A model generated the notes under the pieces. That model was given only the letters and a program-made list of their open reading frames with translations. It searched no databases and was not told where the DNA came from. 47,750 bases of DNA, taken from the NCBI GenBank assembly GCA_003576535.1, contig QXCQ01000152.1, positions 1 to 47,750 on the forward strand. The letters are read 5' to 3'. This document shows positions 32,451 through 40,473 of this stretch, one piece after another. Within the stretch, counting starts at the first letter, position 1. Each line of letters starts with the position of its first letter. The position numbers and the translations under genes are program-made. The DNA is from Nakamurella silvestris (lineage in GTDB: Bacteria > Actinomycetota > Actinomycetes > Mycobacteriales > Nakamurellaceae).

Positions 32451-32675
32451 ATGGCATTTGTCGAAGGCCCCCGAAATCCGGATCAGGTCGCTGAGATCCT
32501 CGACCGCGCCGAGCAGGAGATCCTCGGTGCCGACGACGCTCGCCGCAAGCAGCTGGCCGAGGAACTCGATTCCCTGGCCGAGGATCTCGTCGGACAGACC
32601 GACCACCGGGCCGAGGTCCTCAAACGGCGGGTACAGGCGATCCTGGGACGACTGGCACCCGAGCGCCACGGCTGA
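32451..32675 (+). CDS. small helical protein, unknown
   Basis: 74 residues beginning MAFVEGPRNPDQVAEIL, ATG with GGAG 6 nt upstream. It is almost entirely charged amphipathic helix with heptad-like Leu/Ile spacing (LAEELDSLAEDLVGQ, RAEVLKRRVQAIL), so a two-helix hairpin or coiled coil is likely. It has no signal peptide and no recognised family. It lies between the endonuclease IV and LCP genes with gaps of 120 and 218 bp, so it is probably its own unit. Confidence 0.65.
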   Translation: MAFVEGPRNPDQVAEILDRAEQEILGADDARRKQLAEELDSLAEDLVGQTDHRAEVLKRRVQAILGRLAPERHG

Positions 32676-32893
32676 CCTGCCTCGGGCGCGTCTTCGCATC
32701 GCCACGCAGTTCTTTCAAATACCGGAGGAATCGGACACGGGTCGATGAATACCTTCTGATTTCTTCTTCTTGAAAACAATCTGCTGCCACCGGGTGAACC
32801 GAATAGCTTTCCAGGCGTCCTTGTGTTCTTGCGGGTCGGATGCGACGGCGTTGTCGCAGCAGAACGGGAACAGGGGATCGGGAAAGTGGGAAC
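32676..32893. other. AT-richer intergenic spacer before the LCP gene
   Basis: The stretch around 32705-32835 is clearly less GC-rich than its surroundings, with runs such as TTCTTCTTCTTG. It probably holds the LCP promoter. I cannot assign a confident -35/-10 pair, and I see no ORF or long palindrome. Confidence 0.4.
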
Positions 32894-34342
32894 ATGATGT
32901 CGGAGAACCCAGAGGGTGAAACCGGGGCGGGTCCGGACGAGGTCGCCGGGGCCGAGCCTCCCACGATCGAGACACCCCCCGGCCCCACACCGAAGCATCT
33001 CCTTGGGCGCTGGTCACTGCCGGCCGGACGAGTGCTGGTGGCCCTGCTGTCCGTACTGATCCTGGTGGCAGCCGGCGTCGAATGGCAGATCCGCGCCCGG
33101 GCGGACGAGGGGCTCGATCGGAACAGCATCACCGAGGCCCTGGTGACCGACGACCCCAACATCATCCCGCCGTCCACACCGGCGCCGGCCGTCCAGACCG
33201 TCGGCGGTGTTCCGATCACCACGGCCGCAACGGCTCCCGATGCAGGCCGGACCTATGCGGCCGAGAACATCCTGCTGATCGGTTCGGACACCCGGGCAGG
33301 CGACAACGGCAACGCCGGGAACATGGGGCCGGGGGCCGGCGACAGCGCCCAGTCCGACACCGTGATGATCGCCCACATCAGCGCCGACCGTCAGCATGTC
33401 ACCGTTCTCGCCCTGCCCCGGGACCTGTGGGTCACCGCGCCGGTCTGTAAGGCCTGGGACTACCGCACCGGCAAGATCCTGCCCGAGGACTACGACAACC
33501 AGTTCTCGGAATGGAAGATCACCAACGCATTCTCGGTCGGCGGCCCGCAGTGCCTCGTGCGCGCGGTCCAGTTGTTGACCGGTATTCGGATCGACCGGTT
33601 GATCGGGATCGATTTCTCCGGATTCAAGGCGATGGTGGACGCCGTCGACGGGGTGACGGTCGACATCTGCACCCCCATCATCGATGCCGAGCTCGGCACC
33701 GTCATCCCGACCGCCGGGGTGCAGACCGTCCGGGGCGACACCGCGCTGAATCTTGTCCGGGCGCGGACGGTCGACGGCGACCCCTCCGGTGACCTCGGCC
33801 GGATCCGCCGTCAACAGGTGGTGCTGTCCGCAGTGCTGCGGCAGGTGGTGAGTGCCGGGACGCTGGCGAACCCGTTGCGGCTGGACGCTGTGCTGCAGGC
33901 CTTCGTGCAGAACACGTTCACCCAGAACGTCACCCTCGACGACCTGTTGGCGCTGGCCTCCTCCTTCGGGAACCTCGACCCCAGCAAAATCACCTTCTTC
34001 ACCCTGCCGACCGTGCCGGGTTCGGGGGACGGTGTCGATCCGGGACCCGATTCCGCTGCCGTGTTCGCAGCGATCCGCAACGACGCACTGCTGCCGGGGG
34101 AGAAGCCCACAGTTGCACCCTCCACGACATCCGCGCCCACCGGGCCGGCGCCGGGTTCAACAGCTCCCCACCCCGAAGGTACTGCGGCGACCGGCCGGAC
34201 CCGTACTCCGGACACCGGTTACGGTCAGATCCCGGCCCTCGCATCGGGAACGACCAACCCGGCCGGCTCCTCCGGCGAGGTGCTCGCGTCTGTGACGGCC
34301 GATCTGAGTCCGGTGGACGCGGGAAGCGCGCACTGCGCGTAG
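32894..34342 (+). CDS. LytR-CpsA-Psr (LCP) family cell-wall glycopolymer ligase
   Basis: 482 residues from ATG 32894 (GGGAAAG upstream; ATG 32897 is possible). A ~45-residue cytoplasmic tail precedes one membrane anchor (VLVALLSVLILVAAGVEW). The LCP domain lies at about 125-320: ENILLIGSDTR, SDTVMIAHISADRQHVTVLALPRDLWV, a GIDFSGFKAMVDAVDGVTV segment, and RARTVDGDPSGDLGRIRRQQ. These contain the conserved Asp/Arg residues that bind the polyprenyl pyrophosphate and Mg2+. Family members transfer arabinogalactan, teichoic acid or other glycopolymers from the lipid carrier to peptidoglycan. The C-terminal ~80 residues are Pro/Ser/Thr/Gly-rich, a wall-spanning tail. No other wall genes are adjacent. 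Confidence 0.95.
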   Translation: MMSENPEGETGAGPDEVAGAEPPTIETPPGPTPKHLLGRWSLPAGRVLVALLSVLILVAAGVEWQIRARADEGLDRNSITEALVTDDPNIIPPSTPAPAVQTVGGVPITTAATAPDAGRTYAAENILLIGSDTRAGDNGNAGNMGPGAGDSAQSDTVMIAHISADRQHVTVLALPRDLWVTAPVCKAWDYRTGKILPEDYDNQFSEWKITNAFSVGGPQCLVRAVQLLTGIRIDRLIGIDFSGFKAMVDAVDGVTVDICTPIIDAELGTVIPTAGVQTVRGDTALNLVRARTVDGDPSGDLGRIRRQQVVLSAVLRQVVSAGTLANPLRLDAVLQAFVQNTFTQNVTLDDLLALASSFGNLDPSKITFFTLPTVPGSGDGVDPGPDSAAVFAAIRNDALLPGEKPTVAPSTTSAPTGPAPGSTAPHPEGTAATGRTRTPDTGYGQIPALASGTTNPAGSSGEVLASVTADLSPVDAGSAHCA

Positions 34343-34391
34343 GAGGGTCCGGGCGGGGTGAAATCCAGTGGCCGACCGTATCGACCCGTCC

Positions 34392-34404
34392 CATACTGGT
34401 GGCA
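34392..34404 (+). promoter_or_regulatory. -10 element of leaderless cold-shock gene
   Basis: CATACT at 34392-34397 ends 6 nt before the ATG at 34404, which has no convincing ribosome site. That is leaderless spacing. No good -35 is visible 17 bp upstream. Confidence 0.4.
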
Positions 34405-34643
34405 TGGCAACAGGAACCGTGAAGTTCTACCGCAGCGAGCGCGGATGGGGAGCCATCTCCAGTGACGCCCTGCCTCCTGGACGGGACGCCTGGGTGCACT
34501 ACAGCATGATCGAAGGTCAGGGGTACCGGGAGCTGGAGGCCGGGGAGAGGGTCGAATTCGATTTCGAAGAGGTCCAGCAGGACAGTTTCGACTTCCGGGC
34601 CACCTGGGTGCGCAGGTCCACGGGTGCGTCGACGTCGCCCTGA
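34404..34643 (+). CDS. divergent cold-shock-domain protein
   Basis: 79 residues starting MATGTVKFYRSERGWGAISSD. It is a five-strand OB fold of the CspA type, but with changed nucleic-acid-binding motifs. RNP1, normally KGFGFI, is RGWGAI; RNP2, normally VFVHFS, is AWVHYS. The aromatic face is partly kept (W, Y, H), so it may bind RNA or DNA with altered preference. The C-terminus ends in a short Arg/Ser/Thr tail. It is probably leaderless and ends 15 bp from the convergent SurA-like gene. Confidence 0.88.
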   Translation: MATGTVKFYRSERGWGAISSDALPPGRDAWVHYSMIEGQGYRELEAGERVEFDFEEVQQDSFDFRATWVRRSTGASTSP

Positions 34644-34658
34644 TCGGTCCCGACGCGC

Positions 34659-35600
34659 TCAGACCTCCCCGGGATGTGGCACGACCTGGGCAACCGCCGG
34701 GTCCCAGCTGCCGAACCGCGGGTCGACCACCACGGGGCTGTCCACGGTGGCCTGGGTGAGCAGCAGCCCACCGAGGCCCTGGAGGGCACGGAGATCGGTG
34801 AGGTCGGTGTCGTCGGGGATCGGCGCCGTGGTGGTGGTTGTGGTGTCGATCCTGGCGACCAGGCCGCTGTCCCCACTGGACAGGGTCATCATGGTGCCGA
34901 CGGGGAGGGAGAAGACCCCGGTGGATGCCAGGGCCGGATCGGTCTGCACAGCGATCTGAACGGCTGTCCGGCCGTCGACACCGGAGTCCACGAGCTCGGT
35001 GAAGGACTGCGGGTCGAGGCGGAAGGCGGCCTCCTTCGCCCGGGCCTGCGCCAGATCGGGGTAGGTGATCATGGCGATCTGCACCTCGATGTTCGGCACC
35101 GGCGTGTGGGTCTTGATCGCGTCGTCGACCAACCGGGTGAGGACCAGGACGTCCTTGATCCTGGCCGGCAGCTCCGCCTCCGGGACGTCCAGCTGATCGG
35201 CGATCGCGGCGGCCCGCGGGGTGCCGACGACCGCGGTGACCTCGCCATCGGTGACGGGCGGGGTGAGGGTGCTGTTCACCTGCTCCAAGAGCTGGTGCTG
35301 GATCCGCTGGGTCAGCTCGCGCCGCGCTGCCTCGTCGGCCTGCGGGGCGGCGGCCGCCCCGGCGGTGACAGCGGTCGACTGCGGGGAGTCCTCCGCACCT
35401 CCGGCGGCGGCGAGCCCTTCGCCGGTGATGGCGATGCCGGCGACGGTGGCGGCCGGAGGTGTCGGCGGCTCCGGCGGCATCGAGGTGCAGGAGACCGCGA
35501 CCGCCAGGACGAGGGCGGTGGCAACGATGCTGTTCAGCCCACGAACCGTCCTGCCGATTGCGGGCGATCGGCGCGAACCGGTACCGGGCTGCTTCGACAA
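34659..35600 (-). CDS. SurA-like lipoprotein (chaperone/PPIase-type)
   Basis: 313 residues from a TTG at 35600, with AGGAG about 8 nt upstream. A type II signal peptide (ATALVLAVAVSC, C38) places it on the outer face of the membrane. After a Pro/Ala-rich linker, the helical segment RRELTQRIQHQLLEQVNSTLTPPVTDGEV and VPEAELPARIKDVLVLTRLVDDAI resemble the SurA N-terminal chaperone domain. The following ITYPDLAQARAKEAAFRLDPQSFTELVDSG and TGVFSLPVGTMMTL resemble a degenerate parvulin domain. Assignment to that group is moderate. The open frame continues upstream over the divergent intergenic palindrome, but that part is not coding. The role would be folding of secreted proteins. Confidence 0.7.
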   Translation of the reverse strand: MSKQPGTGSRRSPAIGRTVRGLNSIVATALVLAVAVSCTSMPPEPPTPPAATVAGIAITGEGLAAAGGAEDSPQSTAVTAGAAAAPQADEAARRELTQRIQHQLLEQVNSTLTPPVTDGEVTAVVGTPRAAAIADQLDVPEAELPARIKDVLVLTRLVDDAIKTHTPVPNIEVQIAMITYPDLAQARAKEAAFRLDPQSFTELVDSGVDGRTAVQIAVQTDPALASTGVFSLPVGTMMTLSSGDSGLVARIDTTTTTTAPIPDDTDLTDLRALQGLGGLLLTQATVDSPVVVDPRFGSWDPAVAQVVPHPGEV

Positions 35601-35726
35601 GGGTGGCTCTCCTGACGGCTGTGATGATGACCGGAGGGAGGGCTGCTGGTCGGCATTTCTCCCGCAGGCTGCCAGCGTGCCACAGGTGTGGGTGCGCAGG
35701 TTCGCGCGGCCCCGTTCGCCACACCT

Positions 35727-35784
35727 CTCGCGGTGGGATATGCGCAGGTGAGAGCGTTCACATGTGCGCATATCCCACCGCGAG
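35727..35784. repeat. 20-bp perfect inverted repeat, 18-nt loop
   Basis: Arms 35727-35746 and 35765-35784 are perfect reverse complements (left arm begins CTCGCGGTGGG, ends ATGCGCA). The 18-nt loop contains its own small dyad, GTGA-gagcgt-TCAC. It lies between divergent genes (SurA-like - and methyltransferase +), so it is not a convergent terminator. It may be an operator pair, an RNA hairpin in a 5'-UTR, or a dispersed palindrome. Confidence 0.8.
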
Positions 35785-35890
35785 GTGGGCCGGAGGGTGC
35801 AAGTCCGGCAGCCGGACCGCGCCCGGCGAGCTGACGGCGCATACTGCGGTGATCCGGCCCGCGGCAGGCCAGGCGGTACGGAGGTGCCCG

Positions 35891-36688
35891 ATGAGTGATG
35901 AAGCGCGATGGTCGGCGTCCATGCCCGAGATCTACGACGAGTGTCTGGGCCCGGCCCTGTTCGCCCCGTTCGCCGCCCACCTCGGACAGGTCGCCGCATC
36001 CGGTGACCCGCGCCGGGTGCTGGAGATCGCGGCCGGGACCGGTATCGCCACCGCCGAACTGGTCCGGAATCTGCCGGACGCCCGGATCACCGCCACCGAT
36101 CTCAACCCTGCGATGGTCGAGTGGGCCGCCGAACGGGTGCCCGAAGCCCAGTGGGAGCAGGGTGATGCCACCCGCCTCAGGTTCTCCGACGGGAGCTTCG
36201 ATCTCGTGGTGTGTCAGTTCGGGGTGATGTTCTTCCCGGACAAACCGGCGGCCTTCGCCGAGGCGGCGCGAACCCTGGGCGTCGGTGGGCGGCTGCTGTT
36301 TTGCACCTGGGACGTGGTCGAGGCCTCGCCGTTCCCCGCCGCCATGGTCGCCGCGCTGCAGACGGTGCTGCCGGAGGACCCGCCGGATTTCATCGGCCGG
36401 GTGCCGCACGGGTACCACTCGGTGGATCGGATCGAGCGTGATCTGCGGGCCGGCGGGCTGGAGGTCCTCTCGCTGGACCGGGTGGTCCTGCGCGGACATG
36501 CCGTATCGGCGGAGTCCTTGACCCGCGGGTTCTGCCTCGGCACGCCGTTGCGGTTCGCGCTGGCGGAGCGCGGATCGCCGGCCGAGCTGGTGCCGGCCCT
36601 GGAGTCCGAGATGGTGGCGCTGCTCGGGGACGGGCCCTTGTCCGCCGATCTGGCGGCCTACGTCGTGGTGGCCACACCGATGCTCTGA
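35891..36688 (+). CDS. class I SAM-dependent methyltransferase
   Basis: 265 residues, ATG with GGAGGTG upstream. The Rossmann motifs of the Methyltransf_11/25 type are clear: motif I VLEIAAGTGIATAEL (about 45-59), the acidic end of strand 2 ITATDLNPAMV, motif II QGDATRLRFSDGSFDLVVCQFGVMFF, and motif III LGVGGRLLFCTW. The C-terminal ~100 residues are a substrate cap. It would methylate a small molecule or lipid; UbiE/MenG-type quinone methylation is one possibility but not shown. It appears monocistronic, ending just before a 23-bp terminator hairpin. Confidence 0.92.
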   Translation: MSDEARWSASMPEIYDECLGPALFAPFAAHLGQVAASGDPRRVLEIAAGTGIATAELVRNLPDARITATDLNPAMVEWAAERVPEAQWEQGDATRLRFSDGSFDLVVCQFGVMFFPDKPAAFAEAARTLGVGGRLLFCTWDVVEASPFPAAMVAALQTVLPEDPPDFIGRVPHGYHSVDRIERDLRAGGLEVLSLDRVVLRGHAVSAESLTRGFCLGTPLRFALAERGSPAELVPALESEMVALLGDGPLSADLAAYVVVATPML

Positions 36689-36691
36689 CCT

Positions 36692-36744
36692 CCGCGAGTG
36701 GACGCTCACACCCCCGGATCAGGGGTGTGAGCGTCCACTCGCGG
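36692..36744. terminator. 23-bp perfect hairpin, bidirectional terminator candidate
   Basis: Arms 36692-36714 and 36722-36744 pair perfectly (left arm CCGCGAGTGGACGC..., right arm ending CCACTCGCGG) around the 7-nt loop cggatca. The hairpin starts 4 bp after the methyltransferase stop and lies 20 bp before the end of the convergent glycosyltransferase gene. It lacks a U-tract, like the hairpin at 7807-7859. Confidence 0.75.
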
Positions 36745-36764
36745 GTGGGGCGCGGTGCAGCCGC

Positions 36765-38090
36765 TCACCCGACCGGTCCCGTCAGGGCGGACAGTGTTCG
36801 GCGGGCCAGCGCCGGACCGGGTGAGGCCCGCAGCAGATGCCCCAGCTCCGCGGCCCGGCCCACGACACCGCGGTCGAGGGCCGCCAGCAGCGCAGTGGTG
36901 ACGTCGGCTCCGGTGGCCGCATTCGGGTCCAGTGCGATTCCCGTGCCGGCCGCGACCACTGCGGCGGCCCCGGCGAACTGGTCGGTCGAGAACGGCAGCA
37001 GCACCATCGGTACCCCGGCAGCAGCAGCCTCGGTGACGCTGTTGTTCCCCGCGTGTGTCACGATCGCGGCTGCCCGCGCCAGGATCGTCACCTGGGGCAG
37101 ATACTCCCGCACCAGCCAGCCGTCGGGGATCTCGCCGAAGCCGTCTGGGTCGGCGGAGCCGGTGGCCAGCGCCACCCGGACCCGACAACCGTGACGCGCC
37201 AACCCTCGCAGGCCGTCCACCACGGTGGCGAGCACATCACCACGAGCGGAGAGGAAACTGCCGAAACTGACGTACACCAGTGGTTCCTCCGCGGCGGCGA
37301 GCCAGGCGTCGACCTCGGCGTCGAACGCCTCCTGGCGGACGGTCGAGCCCAGGAACCGGTGCGGTGGCAGCAACGCCGTCCGGTCCGCCGGATGGAGTTG
37401 CTCAGGGTAGTTGAACAGCAACAGGTCTCCGCTCAAGGCGAAGGCGTCCTCCACCTCGGCCGCCGTGGACCCCAGCGCCGTCGAGGCGGCGTTCCACTGC
37501 TCGGTGAACCGGGCCGAGACCTCCTGGCAGAGCCGCAGCAGTGCGGACAGCTCGGCTGGATCGGGGTCGAAGCAGTCGGGCCACGACGGCGGGTGGCCGT
37601 ACACCTCCGTACCGACGGGCAGAGCGCTCGGGTGGCCCAGAACGACGTCACCATAGGGAATCTGCGCAGCGTCCAGGGCGATCCTGGCGCTGAAGGCGAG
37701 GTGATCGACGATGATCTCGTCCGGCCTCACCTCGTCGATGACGTCCAGGACGCGGCGGCCCACCGGCACCGGTTCCCAGAGCAGGTCGGTACTGCGCGCC
37801 GCGGCCTGGTACCGCAGAGTCTCGACCATGCCGGACCTGGTGGCGGCGAAGAACCCGCGCAGGGCGTCGTCCTCCCCTGGGGGCTGATCGCGGGCGCGGA
37901 TGACACCCGGGTTGGATCCGCGTCCCAGTCGGAGTTCCGTCCGCCGAAACCCGAAGGAGGTGACCAGTTCGGCGGTGGCCGTGCCGGTGGCGACGACCAC
38001 CTCCTCGCCCGCCTGCTGCCAGGCCGAGGCGATGGTGGCCAGCGGCAGCAGGTGGGAGGCGTAGTCCGGGCTGATGACCAGCAGCGTCAT
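36765..38090 (-). CDS. UGT/MGT-type glycosyltransferase (GT1)
   Basis: 441 residues starting MTLLVISPDYASHLLPLATIA. It is a GT-B fold in which the C-terminal donor-binding half holds the GT1 signature: VREYLPQVTILARAAAIVTHAGNNSVTEAAAAGVPMVLLPF and DQFAGAAAV. This is the macrolide/sterol-type pattern for nucleotide-sugar binding. The N-terminal acceptor domain is unassigned. It lacks a signal peptide, so it glycosylates a small or lipid acceptor in the cytoplasm. ATG 38090 overlaps the upstream HEAT-glycosyltransferase stop as ATGA, implying the two act in one pathway. The frame is open upstream, but only as a shadow of that gene. Confidence 0.9.
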   Translation of the reverse strand: MTLLVISPDYASHLLPLATIASAWQQAGEEVVVATGTATAELVTSFGFRRTELRLGRGSNPGVIRARDQPPGEDDALRGFFAATRSGMVETLRYQAAARSTDLLWEPVPVGRRVLDVIDEVRPDEIIVDHLAFSARIALDAAQIPYGDVVLGHPSALPVGTEVYGHPPSWPDCFDPDPAELSALLRLCQEVSARFTEQWNAASTALGSTAAEVEDAFALSGDLLLFNYPEQLHPADRTALLPPHRFLGSTVRQEAFDAEVDAWLAAAEEPLVYVSFGSFLSARGDVLATVVDGLRGLARHGCRVRVALATGSADPDGFGEIPDGWLVREYLPQVTILARAAAIVTHAGNNSVTEAAAAGVPMVLLPFSTDQFAGAAAVVAAGTGIALDPNAATGADVTTALLAALDRGVVGRAAELGHLLRASPGPALARRTLSALTGPVG

Positions 38091-40303
38091 GGTCGGGCCG
38101 CCGACCGGGAGCCGATCAGGATCTTCGACAGGCCGAACATCTCCGGGGTTTCCGGCCGGCTCTCGGATCGGCCGACCGTGACGTCGGTGTAGAGCGTCGC
38201 CAGCGTCGAGGCCATCGCCTGGACCGTGAACCTCTCGTCGACGAGGTGCTGGGCCCGGCCGCGGTGGACGGACCGGTCGGGCGCCACCGCCAGATCCAAG
38301 GCCTGGCACATGCCCTCGGCCAGGGCGGCCGTATCGGAGGTGCGCACCAGCACGCCGGTCCGGCCGTGTTCGATGTAGGTCGCGGGCCCGCCGGCATCCG
38401 GTGCGACGACCACCAACCCGGTGGCCAGGGCCTCGAGGATCGCGAGTCCGAACTCCTCCTTCAGGCTCCCGCAGACGTAGATCCCGGCCGGCCCGATCGC
38501 CGGCCCGAGCCCGGTCCGGGTCGCCGCCAGCCACCTGGCCACCGTGTCGTTGGAACGGTGGCCGGCCAACAGGAAACCGGCCGCGGCCTCCGGATGTCGT
38601 TGCAGGACCGAGTCGATGGCTCCCAGCTGACCACGTTCGTCCTCGGAGGGACGGGCGAGGTCACCGCCGACGACGAGCAGGTTGCACCGGTCCCGCAGGG
38701 CCGGGTGTTCGGCCCAGGCCTGGGCGACGGTGGCCATGCCCTTGACCCGGTGCAGCCTGCCGACGCTGATGGCGAGCGGGAGTCCCTGTCGGTGCGGCGG
38801 CAGACCGCGGACCAACTCGCCCAGTTCGTCGAAGGCGTCGACCGTGGGGGATATCGGGGCCGACCCGGCCCTCCGATCGGCGAAGGCGACCGCCTCCTGC
38901 AGGGCCCTGGCGGTGACGGTGATGTCGATCCCTTCGGGCACCACCTCGAAACGCCCTGGCTCATCGGTGATGTCGATCCCCACCAGGTCCTTGAGGTCCT
39001 CGGTCAGCTCCGCCCGGGGGAACAGCACCACCTTCGCGGCGCTGTCGGCGAGGGTTCGTACCAGTCGGAGACGGAACCAGAAGTGTTCCCGTGCATCGTG
39101 GAGGCCGAAGTCGGCCCGGGACATCGACCCGGACATGTCCAAGGAGTGGATCACCGAATGGGGATCCGGCGCGAGGGTGAAGACGATGGGGATCCCGAGA
39201 CTCTGGGCGGCTGCGGCGGCGGCCATGCTGCCGACCTCGGCCATCCGCAGGTGGATCACGTCGACCGGTCCCTGGGCGATCAGCGCCCGCCGGATCGCCC
39301 GCTCGGCCGCGATCCAGGCGGGCCAGGCCTGGGTCGAACCCAGCGGTGTCGACAGTAGGGGGATGCTGACCAGCTCGTGGTCCTCCCGCGGGACCAGGGA
39401 GCGGGCCGCTCCGTCGGCACCACCACGGGACAGGGTCAACACCCGGTCGACGCCGTACTGCTCCACGAGCGCCCCGCCCAACCGCACCAGCAGTGTGGCC
39501 ACACCACCGTTGTCGCCGGCCCCGGCCATGCTCACCGAGCGGTCGAGATCGGCGTGGAGGAACAGCTGGGCGACGGTCAGCCCGTTCCGCGTCCGGGTCC
39601 GGGGACGCTGTGGGGCCAGGTCGTACGCGGCGAGCTGGGCGTCGGCGGCGAGTTCGTCGCCGGCACCGGCGAGCTGGTGGATCACATCCACGGCGAAGGC
39701 GTCGTCCCGCCGGTCGCCGATGGCCGCCACCGCCGCTCGCCGGACGTCGGCCGGTTCATCGGGTGCCGCGGCGGTCCGCCTGAGCAGCCGTACCGCGATC
39801 CGGCCGGGAACAAGTCCGAGGGTCTCCACGAGACGGGCCCGCGCCGCAGGGGCGGTGGCGGCGATCATGGCGCCTTCGAGGGTGAGGGAGATGAAGTCCG
39901 GGGCACGATCGGCCCATGTGGCCAAGGTGCGTTGGGCGAGCACCCCGGAGAAGCCGCCGTCGGCGACCAGGCTGACCAGCCGACCGATGGCATCGGGCTG
40001 GGGGAGCTGGGACCCGATCGCCCAGGCGGCGTGTTCCCGGATGAACGGTTCCTTGTCCGAGAGCAGGTCGCACAGGACCACGCCGGCCCGTTCCAGGGTC
40101 ACCGCACCGAGGGCGTGGACGGCGGCGATCCGGGTCAGCTGGTCCGACAGGTCGGTGATCGCCTCGATGAGCAGGTCCACCGCGTCCTCGGCGGGGGCCT
40201 CGGCTGCGGCCTCGACCAGCCGGGCGGTGGCCCGGTACCCGTCGAGCAGGAGCGGAGCCTGACGAACCCGGGCGAGGGCCTCGGTGAGGTGGGTTGCGGA
40301 CAT
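38087..40303 (-). CDS. HEAT-repeat / GT4 glycosyltransferase fusion
   Basis: 738 residues from ATG 40303, with GGGAAGG upstream. Residues ~1-230 are helical HEAT-like repeats (IAAVHALGAVTLERAGVVLCDLLSD, then VRRAAVAAIGDRRDDAFAVDVI). From about 250 a GT-B glycosyltransferase follows, resembling sucrose synthase/sucrose-phosphate synthase-type GT4 enzymes. The donor-domain features are present: ISVGRLHRVKGMATVAQAW, and the EX7E motif in KEEFGLAILEALATGLVVVA with GGPATYIEHGRTGVLV after it. The acceptor half includes DRSVSMAGAGDNGGVATLLVRLG, matching the glycine loop near the start of such enzymes. Fusing HEAT repeats to a GT4 is unusual. It is followed by an overlapping GT1 gene. Product unknown. 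Confidence 0.88.
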   Translation of the reverse strand: MSATHLTEALARVRQAPLLLDGYRATARLVEAAAEAPAEDAVDLLIEAITDLSDQLTRIAAVHALGAVTLERAGVVLCDLLSDKEPFIREHAAWAIGSQLPQPDAIGRLVSLVADGGFSGVLAQRTLATWADRAPDFISLTLEGAMIAATAPAARARLVETLGLVPGRIAVRLLRRTAAAPDEPADVRRAAVAAIGDRRDDAFAVDVIHQLAGAGDELAADAQLAAYDLAPQRPRTRTRNGLTVAQLFLHADLDRSVSMAGAGDNGGVATLLVRLGGALVEQYGVDRVLTLSRGGADGAARSLVPREDHELVSIPLLSTPLGSTQAWPAWIAAERAIRRALIAQGPVDVIHLRMAEVGSMAAAAAAQSLGIPIVFTLAPDPHSVIHSLDMSGSMSRADFGLHDAREHFWFRLRLVRTLADSAAKVVLFPRAELTEDLKDLVGIDITDEPGRFEVVPEGIDITVTARALQEAVAFADRRAGSAPISPTVDAFDELGELVRGLPPHRQGLPLAISVGRLHRVKGMATVAQAWAEHPALRDRCNLLVVGGDLARPSEDERGQLGAIDSVLQRHPEAAAGFLLAGHRSNDTVARWLAATRTGLGPAIGPAGIYVCGSLKEEFGLAILEALATGLVVVAPDAGGPATYIEHGRTGVLVRTSDTAALAEGMCQALDLAVAPDRSVHRGRAQHLVDERFTVQAMASTLATLYTDVTVGRSESRPETPEMFGLSKILIGSRSAARP

Positions 40304-40473
40304 CCGTGCGGACCTTCCCGGGCGGCCACCGGCGTCACACCGAGGCACCCCTGCCTGCTGAGCGGGTACGTGGTGAGTACCGCCGACGGATCGCGGGCGG
40401 ACTCTCGGAGGTCATTCGGTGCCGGGGTCCCGGCGGTTTCATCCCTTTTCGGCCACTCGTTCCGGTGCCCGGG

